From: Spirochaetota bacterium
GTDB lineage: Bacteria; Spirochaetota; UBA12135; COTS27; JAFLEE01
Assembly: GCA_017302015.1 (NCBI GenBank)
Contig: JAFLEE010000027.1
Location: 1-57,745, forward strand
Length of the DNA: 57,745 nt
Direction: 5' to 3'
Below are positions 24,320-32,541 of the stretch, one piece after another (the stretch's first letter is position 1; every line of letters begins with the position of its first letter). The position numbers and the translations under genes were made by a program. Under the pieces are notes generated by a model. The model saw nothing but the letters and a program-made list of their open reading frames with translations, was not told the DNA's origin and did not search any database.

Positions 24320-26107
24320 CTACTTCTTCTTGGATTTTTTGGCCTTCTTGGCTGCTTTTTTCGGGGATTTTTTCGGGGTCTTCGAGGCCTTCTTCGCCGC
24401 GGTGGCTTTGGCGAGTTTCCCGCCCAAGTTCATCACGATGCTTCCGTAGCCCTGGTTGAGGGCGACGGAGATCGGGACCTGCCGGGAGACTTCGCCCCAA
24501 AGTTGGCGCGGCCCGGGGGAGGTGAAGAGGTCTGAGGCGGCCCAGGAATCGCGGCGCTCCGCGAAGAATCGGAAGGCGGGGCTTCCGGTCTTCACCAGGG
24601 CCTTCTCGATCACGGCTTCGTTTTGGCCGTGGCGGCGTTCCAGGTTGATGAGGCCGGTGAGCGGGATGCCCAGGGCCTCTCCGCCCCGATCGAAACCGGT
24701 GACGGCGGCCATATAGCCGGATTTACCGGCGAGCACGAGGCTGCCGGCGGTGAGGCCGAGATTGTAGCAGAAGGCCGCGTCGAAGAGGCTGGGGACGCCG
24801 CAGCGGCCCTCGTAGCCGAAGAAATGGTTGAGGGAGGAGAACTTCACCCCGGGGTCGATGGCCTTGACCCGGGCCTTGACCATGTCCATCAGCAGGCGCT
24901 CGGTGGGGATGAGGGAAACTTGGAGGTTGCCGTGGCTGTCGCGCTCGAGGAGGAGCATCTCCTGGATGTACTCGGGCAGCGTGGCGAAAAGTTTCCCGCA
25001 GGCCTCGGAGGCGTGGCCGGCGAGGAAGCCCCGCTTGCCGGCGAGGTCCATGCCGCCGAGTTCGGCCTCGTGGTGGGCGAGGACCTCGTTGAGTTCGGCG
25101 ATGAGGGCGTTCACTTCGGGGATGAACTCGATGAGCCCCTCGGGGATGACGACCACGCCGTGCTGGAGGCCCTTTTTGGCCCGGGCGACGACGACTTGCG
25201 CCACCTGGTCGACCAGGTCGGCGAGGGAGTATTTGCGCTCGGCGACCTCTTCGGAGACGAGGCAGAGGGCCGGGCGCGTCTGGAGGGCGACCTCGAGGGC
25301 CACGTGGCTGGCGGCGCGCCCCATGAGCTTGATGAAGTGCCAGTATTTGCGGGAGGAGGGGGTGTCCTGGAGGATATTGCCGACCATCTCGGCGTAGATC
25401 TTGGTGGCCGTGTCGAAACCGAAGGAGATGGGGAGCAGCGAGGCGACCTGGAGGTCGCCGTCGATGGTCTTGGGCACGCCGATGACGCGCACGCCATCGG
25501 GGCCGAGTTTTTCGGCCAGCACGGCCGCGTTGGTGTTGCTATCGTCGCCGCCGACGACGACCACGGCGTCGAGGCGCTGCTCGCGGCAGGTCTTGCGCAC
25601 GGCCTCGAATTGCTCGGGGGTCTTGATCTTGGTGCGGTCGGAGCCGAGGAAGTCGAAGCCCCCCGTGTTCTGGATGAGGCGGCAATCGGCCTCGGTGATC
25701 TCCATCGTCTTCCCCTCGATGAGGCCCTTCGGGCCGGCCTTGATGCCCACGAGGGTGTTCTCTTTCCCGAGGATGGCCTTGAGGCCGGTGACCACGTTAT
25801 GCCCGCCGGCGGCGGGTCCGCCGGAGAAGAGCACGGCGACGCGCAGGCCCTTCATCGGCTTGGCGTTCGCTCCGGAGATGCGGAGCACTTTGTTCCCATG
25901 GGCGGCGGTCGTGCGGGGGAAGAGGGCCTTCACGGCCGCGTCATCCTTGCCGGTAAGGGTTTCGCCTACTTTATCGAAGGCGACCGGCACCAAGGCGCTC
26001 CCCTTCTGGAAGACCGGAAGGACGGGGGTTTGGAGGCCGCGGATGGCCTCCTCGAAGAGGGAGCGGTGGGACTCCATGGCGATGAGTTCTTTCTTTAAAT
26101 CGGGCAT
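24320..26107 (-). CDS. pfp: PPi-dependent 6-phosphofructokinase with Lys-rich tail
   Basis: Long-form phosphofructokinase (about 595 residues) that phosphorylates fructose 6-phosphate reversibly with pyrophosphate. The motif 'VVVGGDDSNTNA' has Asp where ATP enzymes have Gly, the accepted PPi signature. 'GVPKTIDGDLQ' carries the catalytic Asp, and 'KYWHFIKLMGRAASHVALE' is the substrate site. The start is ATG 26107 with GGAG seven bases upstream. The last ~30 residues are half lysine, with 'TPKKSPKKAAKKAKKSKKK' resembling a histone H1 tail, which is not part of the family fold. Transcribed divergently from a STAS gene. Confidence 0.92.
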   Translation of the reverse strand: MPDLKKELIAMESHRSLFEEAIRGLQTPVLPVFQKGSALVPVAFDKVGETLTGKDDAAVKALFPRTTAAHGNKVLRISGANAKPMKGLRVAVLFSGGPAAGGHNVVTGLKAILGKENTLVGIKAGPKGLIEGKTMEITEADCRLIQNTGGFDFLGSDRTKIKTPEQFEAVRKTCREQRLDAVVVVGGDDSNTNAAVLAEKLGPDGVRVIGVPKTIDGDLQVASLLPISFGFDTATKIYAEMVGNILQDTPSSRKYWHFIKLMGRAASHVALEVALQTRPALCLVSEEVAERKYSLADLVDQVAQVVVARAKKGLQHGVVVIPEGLIEFIPEVNALIAELNEVLAHHEAELGGMDLAGKRGFLAGHASEACGKLFATLPEYIQEMLLLERDSHGNLQVSLIPTERLLMDMVKARVKAIDPGVKFSSLNHFFGYEGRCGVPSLFDAAFCYNLGLTAGSLVLAGKSGYMAAVTGFDRGGEALGIPLTGLINLERRHGQNEAVIEKALVKTGSPAFRFFAERRDSWAASDLFTSPGPRQLWGEVSRQVPISVALNQGYGSIVMNLGGKLAKATAAKKASKTPKKSPKKAAKKAKKSKKK

Positions 26108-26154
26108 TCGAGGCTCCAAGGGAAGGTCGTGGGGAGGACGAGCTCCCCCGCAAC

Positions 26155-26183
26155 ATTCTAGAATAAACCAGATTTCCTTTCAA
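26155..26183 (-). promoter_or_regulatory. pfp promoter
   Basis: On the minus strand TTGAAA (26183-26178), exactly 17 bp, TAGAAT (26160-26155). The ~40-nt leader contains a GGGGAG-CTCGTC-CTCCCC hairpin between the start site and the ribosome binding site. Confidence 0.7.
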
Positions 26184-26240
26184 AAGAACCCCCGCCGGCC
26201 TCGCGCGGGAAAGTTCAAAGGATCTTTTTGGAAAAACTGC

Positions 26241-26269
26241 TTGTTTTTTTGGGCCGCTGGACGTAAAAT
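26241..26269 (+). promoter_or_regulatory. promoter of the second STAS gene
   Basis: TTGTTT (26241-26246), 17-bp spacer, TAAAAT (26264-26269). The start codon follows 12 bases after the -10 box, leaving at most a few leader nucleotides. Confidence 0.55.
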
Positions 26270-26281
26270 CCCTTTACATCC

Positions 26282-26725
26282 TTGGAAACGTTTAAAGATT
26301 TCGATTTACCCGATACCTTCCCCGTGTTCTATCGTTTGACGGCCGGAGACGGCACGGAACGACAGCGCGTTTTCCGCCTTTCCGGCGAGTTTCGGGTCGA
26401 GCAGCACGTGGACGAGCTGCTCATCATGCTCGAGATCGAGGGTCCCTTCGACGTGCTGCATGCGAGTCTGGTCAAGGATATCCTCACGGAGCGGCTGCGC
26501 CTCGCCCAAGAGGGGGGGTTCCGCTACGAGGGGGTCGATTGCGACCTCTCGAAGGTCACCATGATCGATAGCGCCGCCGTGGGCGTGCTCGTGGTGGCGC
26601 GTACCATGCTCGGCCAGGGGCGTTTTCGCCTCTTGGGCCTCACTCCCGAGCGGAAAGCCATGTTCACCAATATCGGAATTTTCGAACTCGCGGACAGCCC
26701 CGAGCGATCGCTTGTTTTTGCTTGA
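26282..26725 (+). CDS. STAS-domain protein
   Basis: A 147-residue protein whose C-terminal part is a STAS domain ('MIDSAAVGVLVVARTMLGQG', then 'RFRLLGLTPERKAMFTNIGI'). Ser in DSAAVG corresponds to the phosphoacceptor of SpoIIAA. The N-terminal ~35 residues are additional. The TTG at 26282 lacks a Shine-Dalgarno sequence and lies near the predicted transcription start. It is the second isolated STAS protein in the window, and no kinase or phosphatase partner is adjacent. Confidence 0.77.
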   Translation: METFKDFDLPDTFPVFYRLTAGDGTERQRVFRLSGEFRVEQHVDELLIMLEIEGPFDVLHASLVKDILTERLRLAQEGGFRYEGVDCDLSKVTMIDSAAVGVLVVARTMLGQGRFRLLGLTPERKAMFTNIGIFELADSPERSLVFA

Positions 26726-26726
26726 A

Positions 26727-27115
26727 TTCGGTCTGAAATACGCTTAAGAATCGAAATTTTTCTATAATTGGCGATTTTTATAATTTTTTAAATATAGAAT
26801 CACAGATTAATGAGGTTTTAATAGCGATTGACGCACTTTTTTAGATTAGGATCATTAAAAATCTCAAAATATCGTGATAATTTGAATATAAATTCAATGT
26901 GTTTAAAAATAAAATAGAAATTGCACTATAATTTTTATATTTCTTTCTTGTTTCATTTGATGGGCTATTATTAGAGAATAGGCAATCTCAAGCCTATGAA
27001 GCGAATTTTTTCATATTACTTCTATAATATGCTTAAAACGACCGTCAACAAGTAGTTTCGTTTTTTTTCATTGAAAAAAAGGGACAGTTTCTGTCCTTCC
27101 CCGAGGTTATACTGA
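26727..27115. other. AT-rich non-coding stretch
   Basis: About 390 bp that are strikingly AT-rich compared with the GC-rich surroundings. No frame longer than a few dozen codons. It contains TATAAT (27023-27028), a hairpin ATAGGC-AATCTCAA-GCCTAT (26978-26997) and an operator-like palindrome GGACAG-TTT-CTGTCC (27082-27096). No DnaA boxes were recognised, so I do not call it an origin. It may be horizontally acquired or a promoter/regulatory region for the RNA that follows. Confidence 0.6.
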
Positions 27116-27118
27116 AGG

Positions 27119-27205
27119 CATCAGATTAAGTTCTGAGGCCCGAATCGGCCCGTGTCCGGCTAACCCCCCTCCTCCCAGTCGGATGCGGGCCGATTCGGTT
27201 TTTTC
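27119..27205 (+). ncRNA. candidate small RNA with terminator hairpin and C-rich loop
   Basis: Downstream of TATACT (27108-27113) lies a small stem-loop, TCAGA-TTAAGT-TCTGA. A long perfect 13-bp stem follows, CCGAATCGGCCCG (27140-27152) with CGGGCCGATTCGG (27186-27198), then six T. The 33-nt loop contains a run of C and CCTCCTCCC, which is complementary to GGAGG ribosome binding sites. The neighbouring genes do not explain a plus-strand terminator here: the STAS gene ends 400 bp earlier and the next gene is on the other strand. Limits and promoter are inferred; it could instead be a distant terminator for the STAS transcript. Confidence 0.45.
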
Positions 27206-27239
27206 CCATTCAAACCTTCTCGACTCTCCTTTCTCCTTT

Positions 27240-29588
27240 TCAACCGTTTTTAGAACCGGCCGGGCCTTCCCCCGTCCAGATGTAGCGCTCATTTGGGCTT
27301 AGGGACAGCACGAGACGGGGTTTTGGATCGCCCTTTCGTGTCGAATCGGGCAGGTGCAGCTCGACCGGATCCGATCCCGCATGGATGCGGATTTCCACCC
27401 GGCTCCCATCAAAGCCAATTTGAACCTTGGCCTTCGGCAGGTCGAGTTCAAGGCGATAGGCCGGGAGGGACACTCCGACCCACGGGTTGAGCCCGATCGC
27501 TGCGAAGCCCGGGCTGGCTGGCGTCACCCCTGCGATTTCTTCGATAAAAACGGGAAGTAACGCGCTTCCCCAGGGGTGGCAGAAACTGGTATTCCATTTC
27601 TGGTCTTTCCCCCAGGCTTCCAGGCAGGCCGTGGCCCCGTCCCGGAGCATCTGGGCCCAGGAATGCTCCCCGGTATTGGAGAGGAGTTCCCAAAGGAGTT
27701 CGCGGTCTCCGGCCCGGGCCAGCCCGCCCATGACGAAGTAGGAGAAATAAACCCCGCAAGCGAAGCCCTTTCGGCGGATAAGTTGGAGGATTCCATTTCG
27801 GCCTTCCTGGGGGGCTAGTCCCGCGAAGAGGGCGAGGGCGTTGGCGTGGAGGGAGGCATGGTCGGATGCCTCATGGTCGACGAAATGCCCCCGCTCCGGC
27901 CGCCAGAAGGCCCGCTGAAAAGAATCGCGAAAATGGGGCACCCCCTCCTTCGCCGGGAGACCCAACTCGCGGCGCAAGAGGGCGAGTTCTTCGAGGGCGG
28001 ATCCATAGAAAGCATTGAGCACGGCATGGGGGCCTTTTCCGGGCCCCTTGGGATCGAGGCTGAAATCGTATCCGTCCCGCAGGTTCTCCGGCCAATCCAC
28101 CAGATTCCACTTGTCTTGCACATTTTCAAGCAGGCCATCGGCGCGGGCATACCCGGAAAAATAGGAAAGCACGCCCTCGGCGGTGGGGAGCAGGCGCCGC
28201 GCGGTGGCCTGGTCGCCGCTAAGGCGGAAAAAGCGGCGCAATTGCATGGGGTACTGGAGGGAGAAATCGGCGATCTCCTGCATGAAAGAGCCGGGGGCTA
28301 CCGCCATCATCCCGGGGCAGATCCTCGTGGAGTCGGCGAAATCGGCGAGGGCCTTGGCCCACGGCCGTCCGTCGCCCGAGAGATAGAAATGCCCATGGCC
28401 CGAGACGCTGAGGTCGCCGAGATATTGGCCCTTCTCACGGGTCGGACAATCCAAGAAATTTTCCTGGACGCCCACCATGAGGCCGTGGGCGCAGAGATCC
28501 CATGCGGGCTTCAAAAAGGGATCGGAGGCATCCAGGCGCGCGGCGTGGACGGGGAATCCCTGGGCGCTTCTGGGCGCCTCCTTCCCGGGCTTGGCGCTGA
28601 GTGGGTAATGGCGCACGCGCGCGTGGATGTCCGCGAGGCGCACGCCCACCGGATGGAGGATTTCCGCCCATCGGAAGGCCTTGTAATCGTAGAAGTCGAG
28701 GCGATCGGGCTGGCGGCCGGAGAGGGTCCAGCGTTCGCGGTATTTGCAATTGCAGCGGAGTTCCCAGCGCACCCCACCGCCCTGGGGAAGGAGTTCCTCG
28801 CCATGGCGGATCTCCACGAGGTCGCCGCGTTTCCCGTAGGCATCGAGGGCCAGGGTGCCCACCCATTCTTTCCCGAAGTCCACCAAGAGCCTCCCGGGTT
28901 CGAGGGGGAGGATCGATACGGGTTTCACCGCGTAATGGTCGAGGGCCGGGGTTTCCTGGAGGAAGAGGATGTGGTCATCATTGGGATGCTCCGCGCAGGG
29001 CGCCCAGGAGCGATCATCGAAGCCCAACTCGTTCCAACCTTGGGGCCAATTCCGGGAGTCGATATCCTCGAGGTATTGGGTCTCGTAGCCGATCGTTTCG
29101 CCCTGGGCATGGGCCGGGACGAGAAAGCGCCAACGCGCATCGGTGGCGAGGAGCAAGCGCTCTCCCTCGAAGAGTTCGGCGATGAGGCCCTGGCGATGGT
29201 CGGCGCTATTCCATACCCTGTTGCGCAGGCCCTGGTAATAGACATCCACCGCGATGAGGTTTTCCCCGGGGACGAGAAACGGGGCGAGGTCGAGGCGGAG
29301 ATAGCGGTAATGGGAGGGGATGGCGGGGGCCGGGCCTTGGGTGACGAAGCGGCCATTCACGTAGAGTTTGAAATAATCGTCGGCGGTCAGGTCGAAACGG
29401 GCGACAGCGGGGACTTGTTCGATGGAAAAAACGCGGCGAACCAGCATGCGGCGGTTCTTGAGGTCGTCGCGGTGGGGCGGGGCCGGGAGCGGGGAAAGTT
29501 GCTTGTACTCATGGTCCATGGGAACCAGGGCGGAAAAGGCCGGATCCTGGATCCACGAGGCCCTCCATTTTTTGTCGCCAGGCGTCAT
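27240..29588 (-). CDS. alpha-L-rhamnosidase, GH78-like
   Basis: A 782-residue glycoside hydrolase of the GH78 type, releasing terminal L-rhamnose. An N-terminal beta-sandwich ('ADDYFKLYVNGRFVTQGPAP') is followed by the (alpha/alpha)6 barrel with the family motif 'DCPTREKGQYLGD' (Glu about 385) and a second conserved Glu at about 657 in 'GATACLEAW', then 'NTSFCHPWGSALLPVF' and a C-terminal beta-sandwich. No signal peptide, so it is probably cytoplasmic and acts on imported oligosaccharides. The start is ATG 29588 with AGG-rich upstream sequence. It has no transporter or regulator directly adjacent. Confidence 0.87.
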   Translation of the reverse strand: MTPGDKKWRASWIQDPAFSALVPMDHEYKQLSPLPAPPHRDDLKNRRMLVRRVFSIEQVPAVARFDLTADDYFKLYVNGRFVTQGPAPAIPSHYRYLRLDLAPFLVPGENLIAVDVYYQGLRNRVWNSADHRQGLIAELFEGERLLLATDARWRFLVPAHAQGETIGYETQYLEDIDSRNWPQGWNELGFDDRSWAPCAEHPNDDHILFLQETPALDHYAVKPVSILPLEPGRLLVDFGKEWVGTLALDAYGKRGDLVEIRHGEELLPQGGGVRWELRCNCKYRERWTLSGRQPDRLDFYDYKAFRWAEILHPVGVRLADIHARVRHYPLSAKPGKEAPRSAQGFPVHAARLDASDPFLKPAWDLCAHGLMVGVQENFLDCPTREKGQYLGDLSVSGHGHFYLSGDGRPWAKALADFADSTRICPGMMAVAPGSFMQEIADFSLQYPMQLRRFFRLSGDQATARRLLPTAEGVLSYFSGYARADGLLENVQDKWNLVDWPENLRDGYDFSLDPKGPGKGPHAVLNAFYGSALEELALLRRELGLPAKEGVPHFRDSFQRAFWRPERGHFVDHEASDHASLHANALALFAGLAPQEGRNGILQLIRRKGFACGVYFSYFVMGGLARAGDRELLWELLSNTGEHSWAQMLRDGATACLEAWGKDQKWNTSFCHPWGSALLPVFIEEIAGVTPASPGFAAIGLNPWVGVSLPAYRLELDLPKAKVQIGFDGSRVEIRIHAGSDPVELHLPDSTRKGDPKPRLVLSLSPNERYIWTGEGPAGSKNG

Positions 29589-29758
29589 CCTAAGTCACCT
29601 CATGGAGTGTGTTTAGCATGGGCGCGTTCTTTCCTCCCCCGGCGCTCCCCGTTCTCCACCCACTGCACTTTTTTAGGATGGAGGCCGTCGCTAGGATTGT
29701 GGCGGAAAATCCCGGGATAATACCGCCGCCCTTTATCCGGAATCGCGGTCTGGCATTC

Positions 29759-29786
29759 TTGATTTACACGGCCCCCGCGATAGCTT
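29759..29786 (+). promoter_or_regulatory. possible promoter of the FecR/barrel pair
   Basis: TTGATT (29759-29764), 16 bp, TAGCTT (29781-29786). The -10 match is poor, so this is tentative. The leader would carry the GGAGG site. Confidence 0.3.
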
Positions 29787-29809
29787 AGATGAAAAACCCG
29801 GAGGTTGAT

Positions 29810-30499
29810 ATGCGTTCCGTTCCGATCTGGCTCATCACCCTGCTCACCATGTTCCTGATGCCTTCCGCCTTCGCCGGGGAAGCGGGCATCGTCTGGCTCC
29901 AGGGCCGCGTGGAGGTCCACTCTCCCGACGGGAAGGTCCGCCGGGCGGAGAAGGGGAAACCCCTTTCGGAGGGGGACACCGTGCGCAGCGGCGCGGATGG
30001 AGCCGCCATCATCGAATTGGAGGACGGCTCCCGGCTCAAAGTGCGCGAGGGCTCGACCCTGAAATTGACCGCTTTCAAACTCGTCGAAGGCGCGCGTAAG
30101 ACGACCCTGGAACTCCTCGGGGGCTCGGTCTTCAGCAAGGTCGCCAAACTCGGCGCGGGCGACCAGTTCTCGCTCCAGGCCGCCACCGCCATCGCCGGCG
30201 TGCGGGGAACGGAGTTTTTCACCTCGTTCGGGGGCAAGGTGGGGGCCTCCGCCGCGGCGGACATCTGGCTGTGCGTGAACGAGGGCACCGTCGAAGTGAA
30301 GGCCACGGACGAGAAGAGCGTGAGGGTGAAGGCGGGGGAAGGGATCGTCGTTCCCGAGGGGAAGACGGTGACCCCGCCCAAGGCCTACGCGTGGACGAAG
30401 AAACTCAACTGGAATATGGAGCCGGAAAAAGGGGAGGTTCGCGACCGCACGCCCCTTGAAAAACTCTATCGCGATGCGCGCGAGACGCATTATGACTAG
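29810..30499 (+). CDS. exported FecR-domain protein
   Basis: A 229-residue protein with signal peptide 'PIWLITLLTMFLMPSAFAGE' and a FecR domain: 'GRVEVHSPDGKVRRAEKGKP', 'DTVRSGADGAAIIELEDGSR', 'TAIAGVRGTEFFTSFGGKVG'. ATG 29810 is chosen because GGAGG (29800-29804) precedes it by five bases. FecR proteins of TonB regulons are membrane-anchored anti-sigma factors. This one is simply exported and has no sigma factor nearby, resembling the stand-alone FecR proteins found in many Gram-negatives. The stop overlaps the start of the barrel gene. Confidence 0.82.
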   Translation: MRSVPIWLITLLTMFLMPSAFAGEAGIVWLQGRVEVHSPDGKVRRAEKGKPLSEGDTVRSGADGAAIIELEDGSRLKVREGSTLKLTAFKLVEGARKTTLELLGGSVFSKVAKLGAGDQFSLQAATAIAGVRGTEFFTSFGGKVGASAAADIWLCVNEGTVEVKATDEKSVRVKAGEGIVVPEGKTVTPPKAYAWTKKLNWNMEPEKGEVRDRTPLEKLYRDARETHYD

Positions 30500-31394
30500 G
30501 GGGAAGGCCGGCGCACCCCGAACGCGCGGGAGGGTGCCCCGTACGAAGCGCCTCCCCGGCTGGTTTCTGGGAGCCCTGGCGGCTTCGCTCCTCTCCGTCG
30601 AGGCGGCCCCGGTTCCCGTTTTTACCAACGCCCCGGCGATCGAGCCCCAGGTCAATCTGAGGCTTTTCTTCGAATCCGCCCGCTTCCAACCCCTCCTCGA
30701 ACTCTCCGGCAATCTTTCCCGCTCGATGGACGGGCTCGCAACGGGAGCGGTTGCCGCCAGCCGCCTCGGCGTGAATTCCCGGATGGAGGCCGGACCCTGG
30801 CATCTAAAGGCGGGCACCTATATCGCGATCTTTCCCCGACTCTACGGGGGAATATTCTATTCCCTCGCCGGGGGTCTCGTGCACGACGGCGATTGGAGCA
30901 ATTTCGGGTCCGCTGCCGCCCCCGATTGGGGTTGGGCGCGCTCGGCGACCCGGCTCGAACACCTCCTGACCCTCGACCTCACCTGGAGGACCGCCTTGGA
31001 GCCCTCCGCCCGGTGGGTCCTGGAAATCAAGGCGGGCTCCGTCTGGAACGTCACCGAGTCGACCAACGACCTGAAATTGCGGCCGGGCCTTTCCGTCCAA
31101 GTGGGCGAGCTTCGAAATCCGGTGGCCACCCTGTTCGCCCAGTATGAAATCTGGTGGAGGCCCTACCGATTCATCGGGGAGCCCGTGAACCTCCTGCTTC
31201 CGTGGGAGAACTGGGTGTATGCCGGGGCCCTCTTCCACCTCGGGGACGGGGTGAGCCTCGGGGCCAGCCTCGCCTGGCGCCATACGAGCTGGCGCGAGAG
31301 CGCCTCTTGGCGCTCCCAATCGCGGGGCGCCTACGAAGCCGGCTATGACGCGCTCGTTCCTTCGCTGACTCTGGTGAAACGCATTTCGCTCTAG
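30492..31394 (+). CDS. exported beta-rich protein, probable outer-membrane barrel
   Basis: A 300-residue protein with a long, Arg-rich N-region before the signal helix ('LPGWFLGALAASLLSVEA'). It consists of alternating beta strands with many aromatic residues ('YIAIFPRLYGGIFYSLAGGL', 'AQYEIWWRPYRFIGEP'), suggesting a small barrel; it ends in Leu rather than Phe. No family recognised. The ATG (30492) lies inside the last codons of the FecR gene, so the two are translationally coupled and probably work together at the cell envelope. Confidence 0.65.
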   Translation: MTRGKAGAPRTRGRVPRTKRLPGWFLGALAASLLSVEAAPVPVFTNAPAIEPQVNLRLFFESARFQPLLELSGNLSRSMDGLATGAVAASRLGVNSRMEAGPWHLKAGTYIAIFPRLYGGIFYSLAGGLVHDGDWSNFGSAAAPDWGWARSATRLEHLLTLDLTWRTALEPSARWVLEIKAGSVWNVTESTNDLKLRPGLSVQVGELRNPVATLFAQYEIWWRPYRFIGEPVNLLLPWENWVYAGALFHLGDGVSLGASLAWRHTSWRESASWRSQSRGAYEAGYDALVPSLTLVKRISL

Positions 31395-31461
31395 GGGTCG
31401 TTTGCGCATCCCCGCGGGCCGGTGCGTTCGGGGGCGAGTCGGGACATGGCGGAACGGGGAA

Positions 31462-32541
31462 TTACGGGGATTTTCTGAAACGATAGAGGCGCACCGTGGG
31501 TCTCCACGTGCCGACGGGGTGCCAACCGGCCACGGCGAACGAGTCGCCTCCCGGCGCGATGGCGAGGTCGCGCACGATGGCTCCGAGCGGATTGTAGCGG
31601 AATCGGATTCTGGCTTGGGGATCGGAGGCGACCAGGGTGAAATCCCAGGAGGCGGCGAGAATCAGGTTTTCCTCGGGGTGGATCCGCACCGAACTGATGC
31701 CCCTTCGGAACGCGGGGCCGAGAACCGGTTCGCCATCCGGAAGCCTGATGAGCGCGAAGGTATTGGAGGCCACGGGCGGCGGCAATTTTCGGGAACGGTC
31801 CTCTTCGTGCATCGCCTCGTCGCGAAGGAGCGCTTCGGCCGAGAGGCCGGCGACCAGGAGGGAGCCACGAACCTCCAGGCATTCCACCCGACCCGGAAAA
31901 TCCCAACGTCCTCTGGGCTCCCATGTGTCGAGGTCCAAGCGGCGCACGCTGCGGTCCCAAGAGCCGACGAAGAGGGAATCCCCCTCCGCTTGGAGCGCGG
32001 TGAGGCGGGCGCCGCACGCATCGAGACGACGCAAGGGAAGGGAACTGCGCCCGTCGATTTCCAGGAGGCTCCCATCGACGAAGCCGATCAAGAGCCGATC
32101 CCCCCGATGGGCGAGGGAACTGGCCCCCACCCGATTGGTGAGGGAGAACACGCGCTTCATCCCCCGGTCGTTCCAGCCCTCCAGGCGGCCATCGAGGCCC
32201 AGGATCCACCAGGCATCCCCGTGCCAGACGAGGGCGGACGGCTCGGTCTCTTGCGGCAGGCCCGTGACGGCCGTGGCGAGGGTGGCTCTTCCGCGGGCGT
32301 CCCATTCCATGCGCGAAAGGAGGTAGCCCTGCACGCTCACCGTCAACCAGGCGAGAGCCTTGCCATCGGGCCGATAGCGGGCGAGGTAGGCGAAACGGCG
32401 GGATTCCAGAACGGGACCCGGGATCGGCGGCGGAATTCCCGCAGCGGGGAGGCCGCTCACCGAAAGGGAGGCGCAGGCCACCGCGAAAGCGAGGAAGCGG
32501 CCCCAAGCGGGGCGCGCAGCCTTAGCGTTCCTTGACCACAT
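31462..32541 (-). CDS. exported beta-propeller-like protein
   Basis: A 359-residue protein with a signal peptide ('FLAFAVACASLSVSGLPAAG') and recurring WD40-like blades such as 'GDSLFVGSWDRSVRRLDLDT', 'ENLILAASWDFTLVASDPQA' and 'GDSFAVAGWHPVGTWRPTVR'. Predicted periplasmic beta-propeller used for protein binding. The ATG lies within the last codons of the upstream secreted-protein gene (20-bp overlap) without a clear Shine-Dalgarno sequence, so translation is probably coupled. Function unknown. Confidence 0.68.
   Translation of the reverse strand: MWSRNAKAARPAWGRFLAFAVACASLSVSGLPAAGIPPPIPGPVLESRRFAYLARYRPDGKALAWLTVSVQGYLLSRMEWDARGRATLATAVTGLPQETEPSALVWHGDAWWILGLDGRLEGWNDRGMKRVFSLTNRVGASSLAHRGDRLLIGFVDGSLLEIDGRSSLPLRRLDACGARLTALQAEGDSLFVGSWDRSVRRLDLDTWEPRGRWDFPGRVECLEVRGSLLVAGLSAEALLRDEAMHEEDRSRKLPPPVASNTFALIRLPDGEPVLGPAFRRGISSVRIHPEENLILAASWDFTLVASDPQARIRFRYNPLGAIVRDLAIAPGGDSFAVAGWHPVGTWRPTVRLYRFRKSP

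Noticed and set aside
24623-26098. 491-codon plus-strand frame opposite pfp
   Set aside because: The sense gene is a clear phosphofructokinase; the antisense product is Gly/Glu/Asp-rich filler.
26727-27115. Origin of replication in the AT-rich stretch
   Set aside because: No DnaA-box series and no dnaA, dnaN or gidA neighbours.
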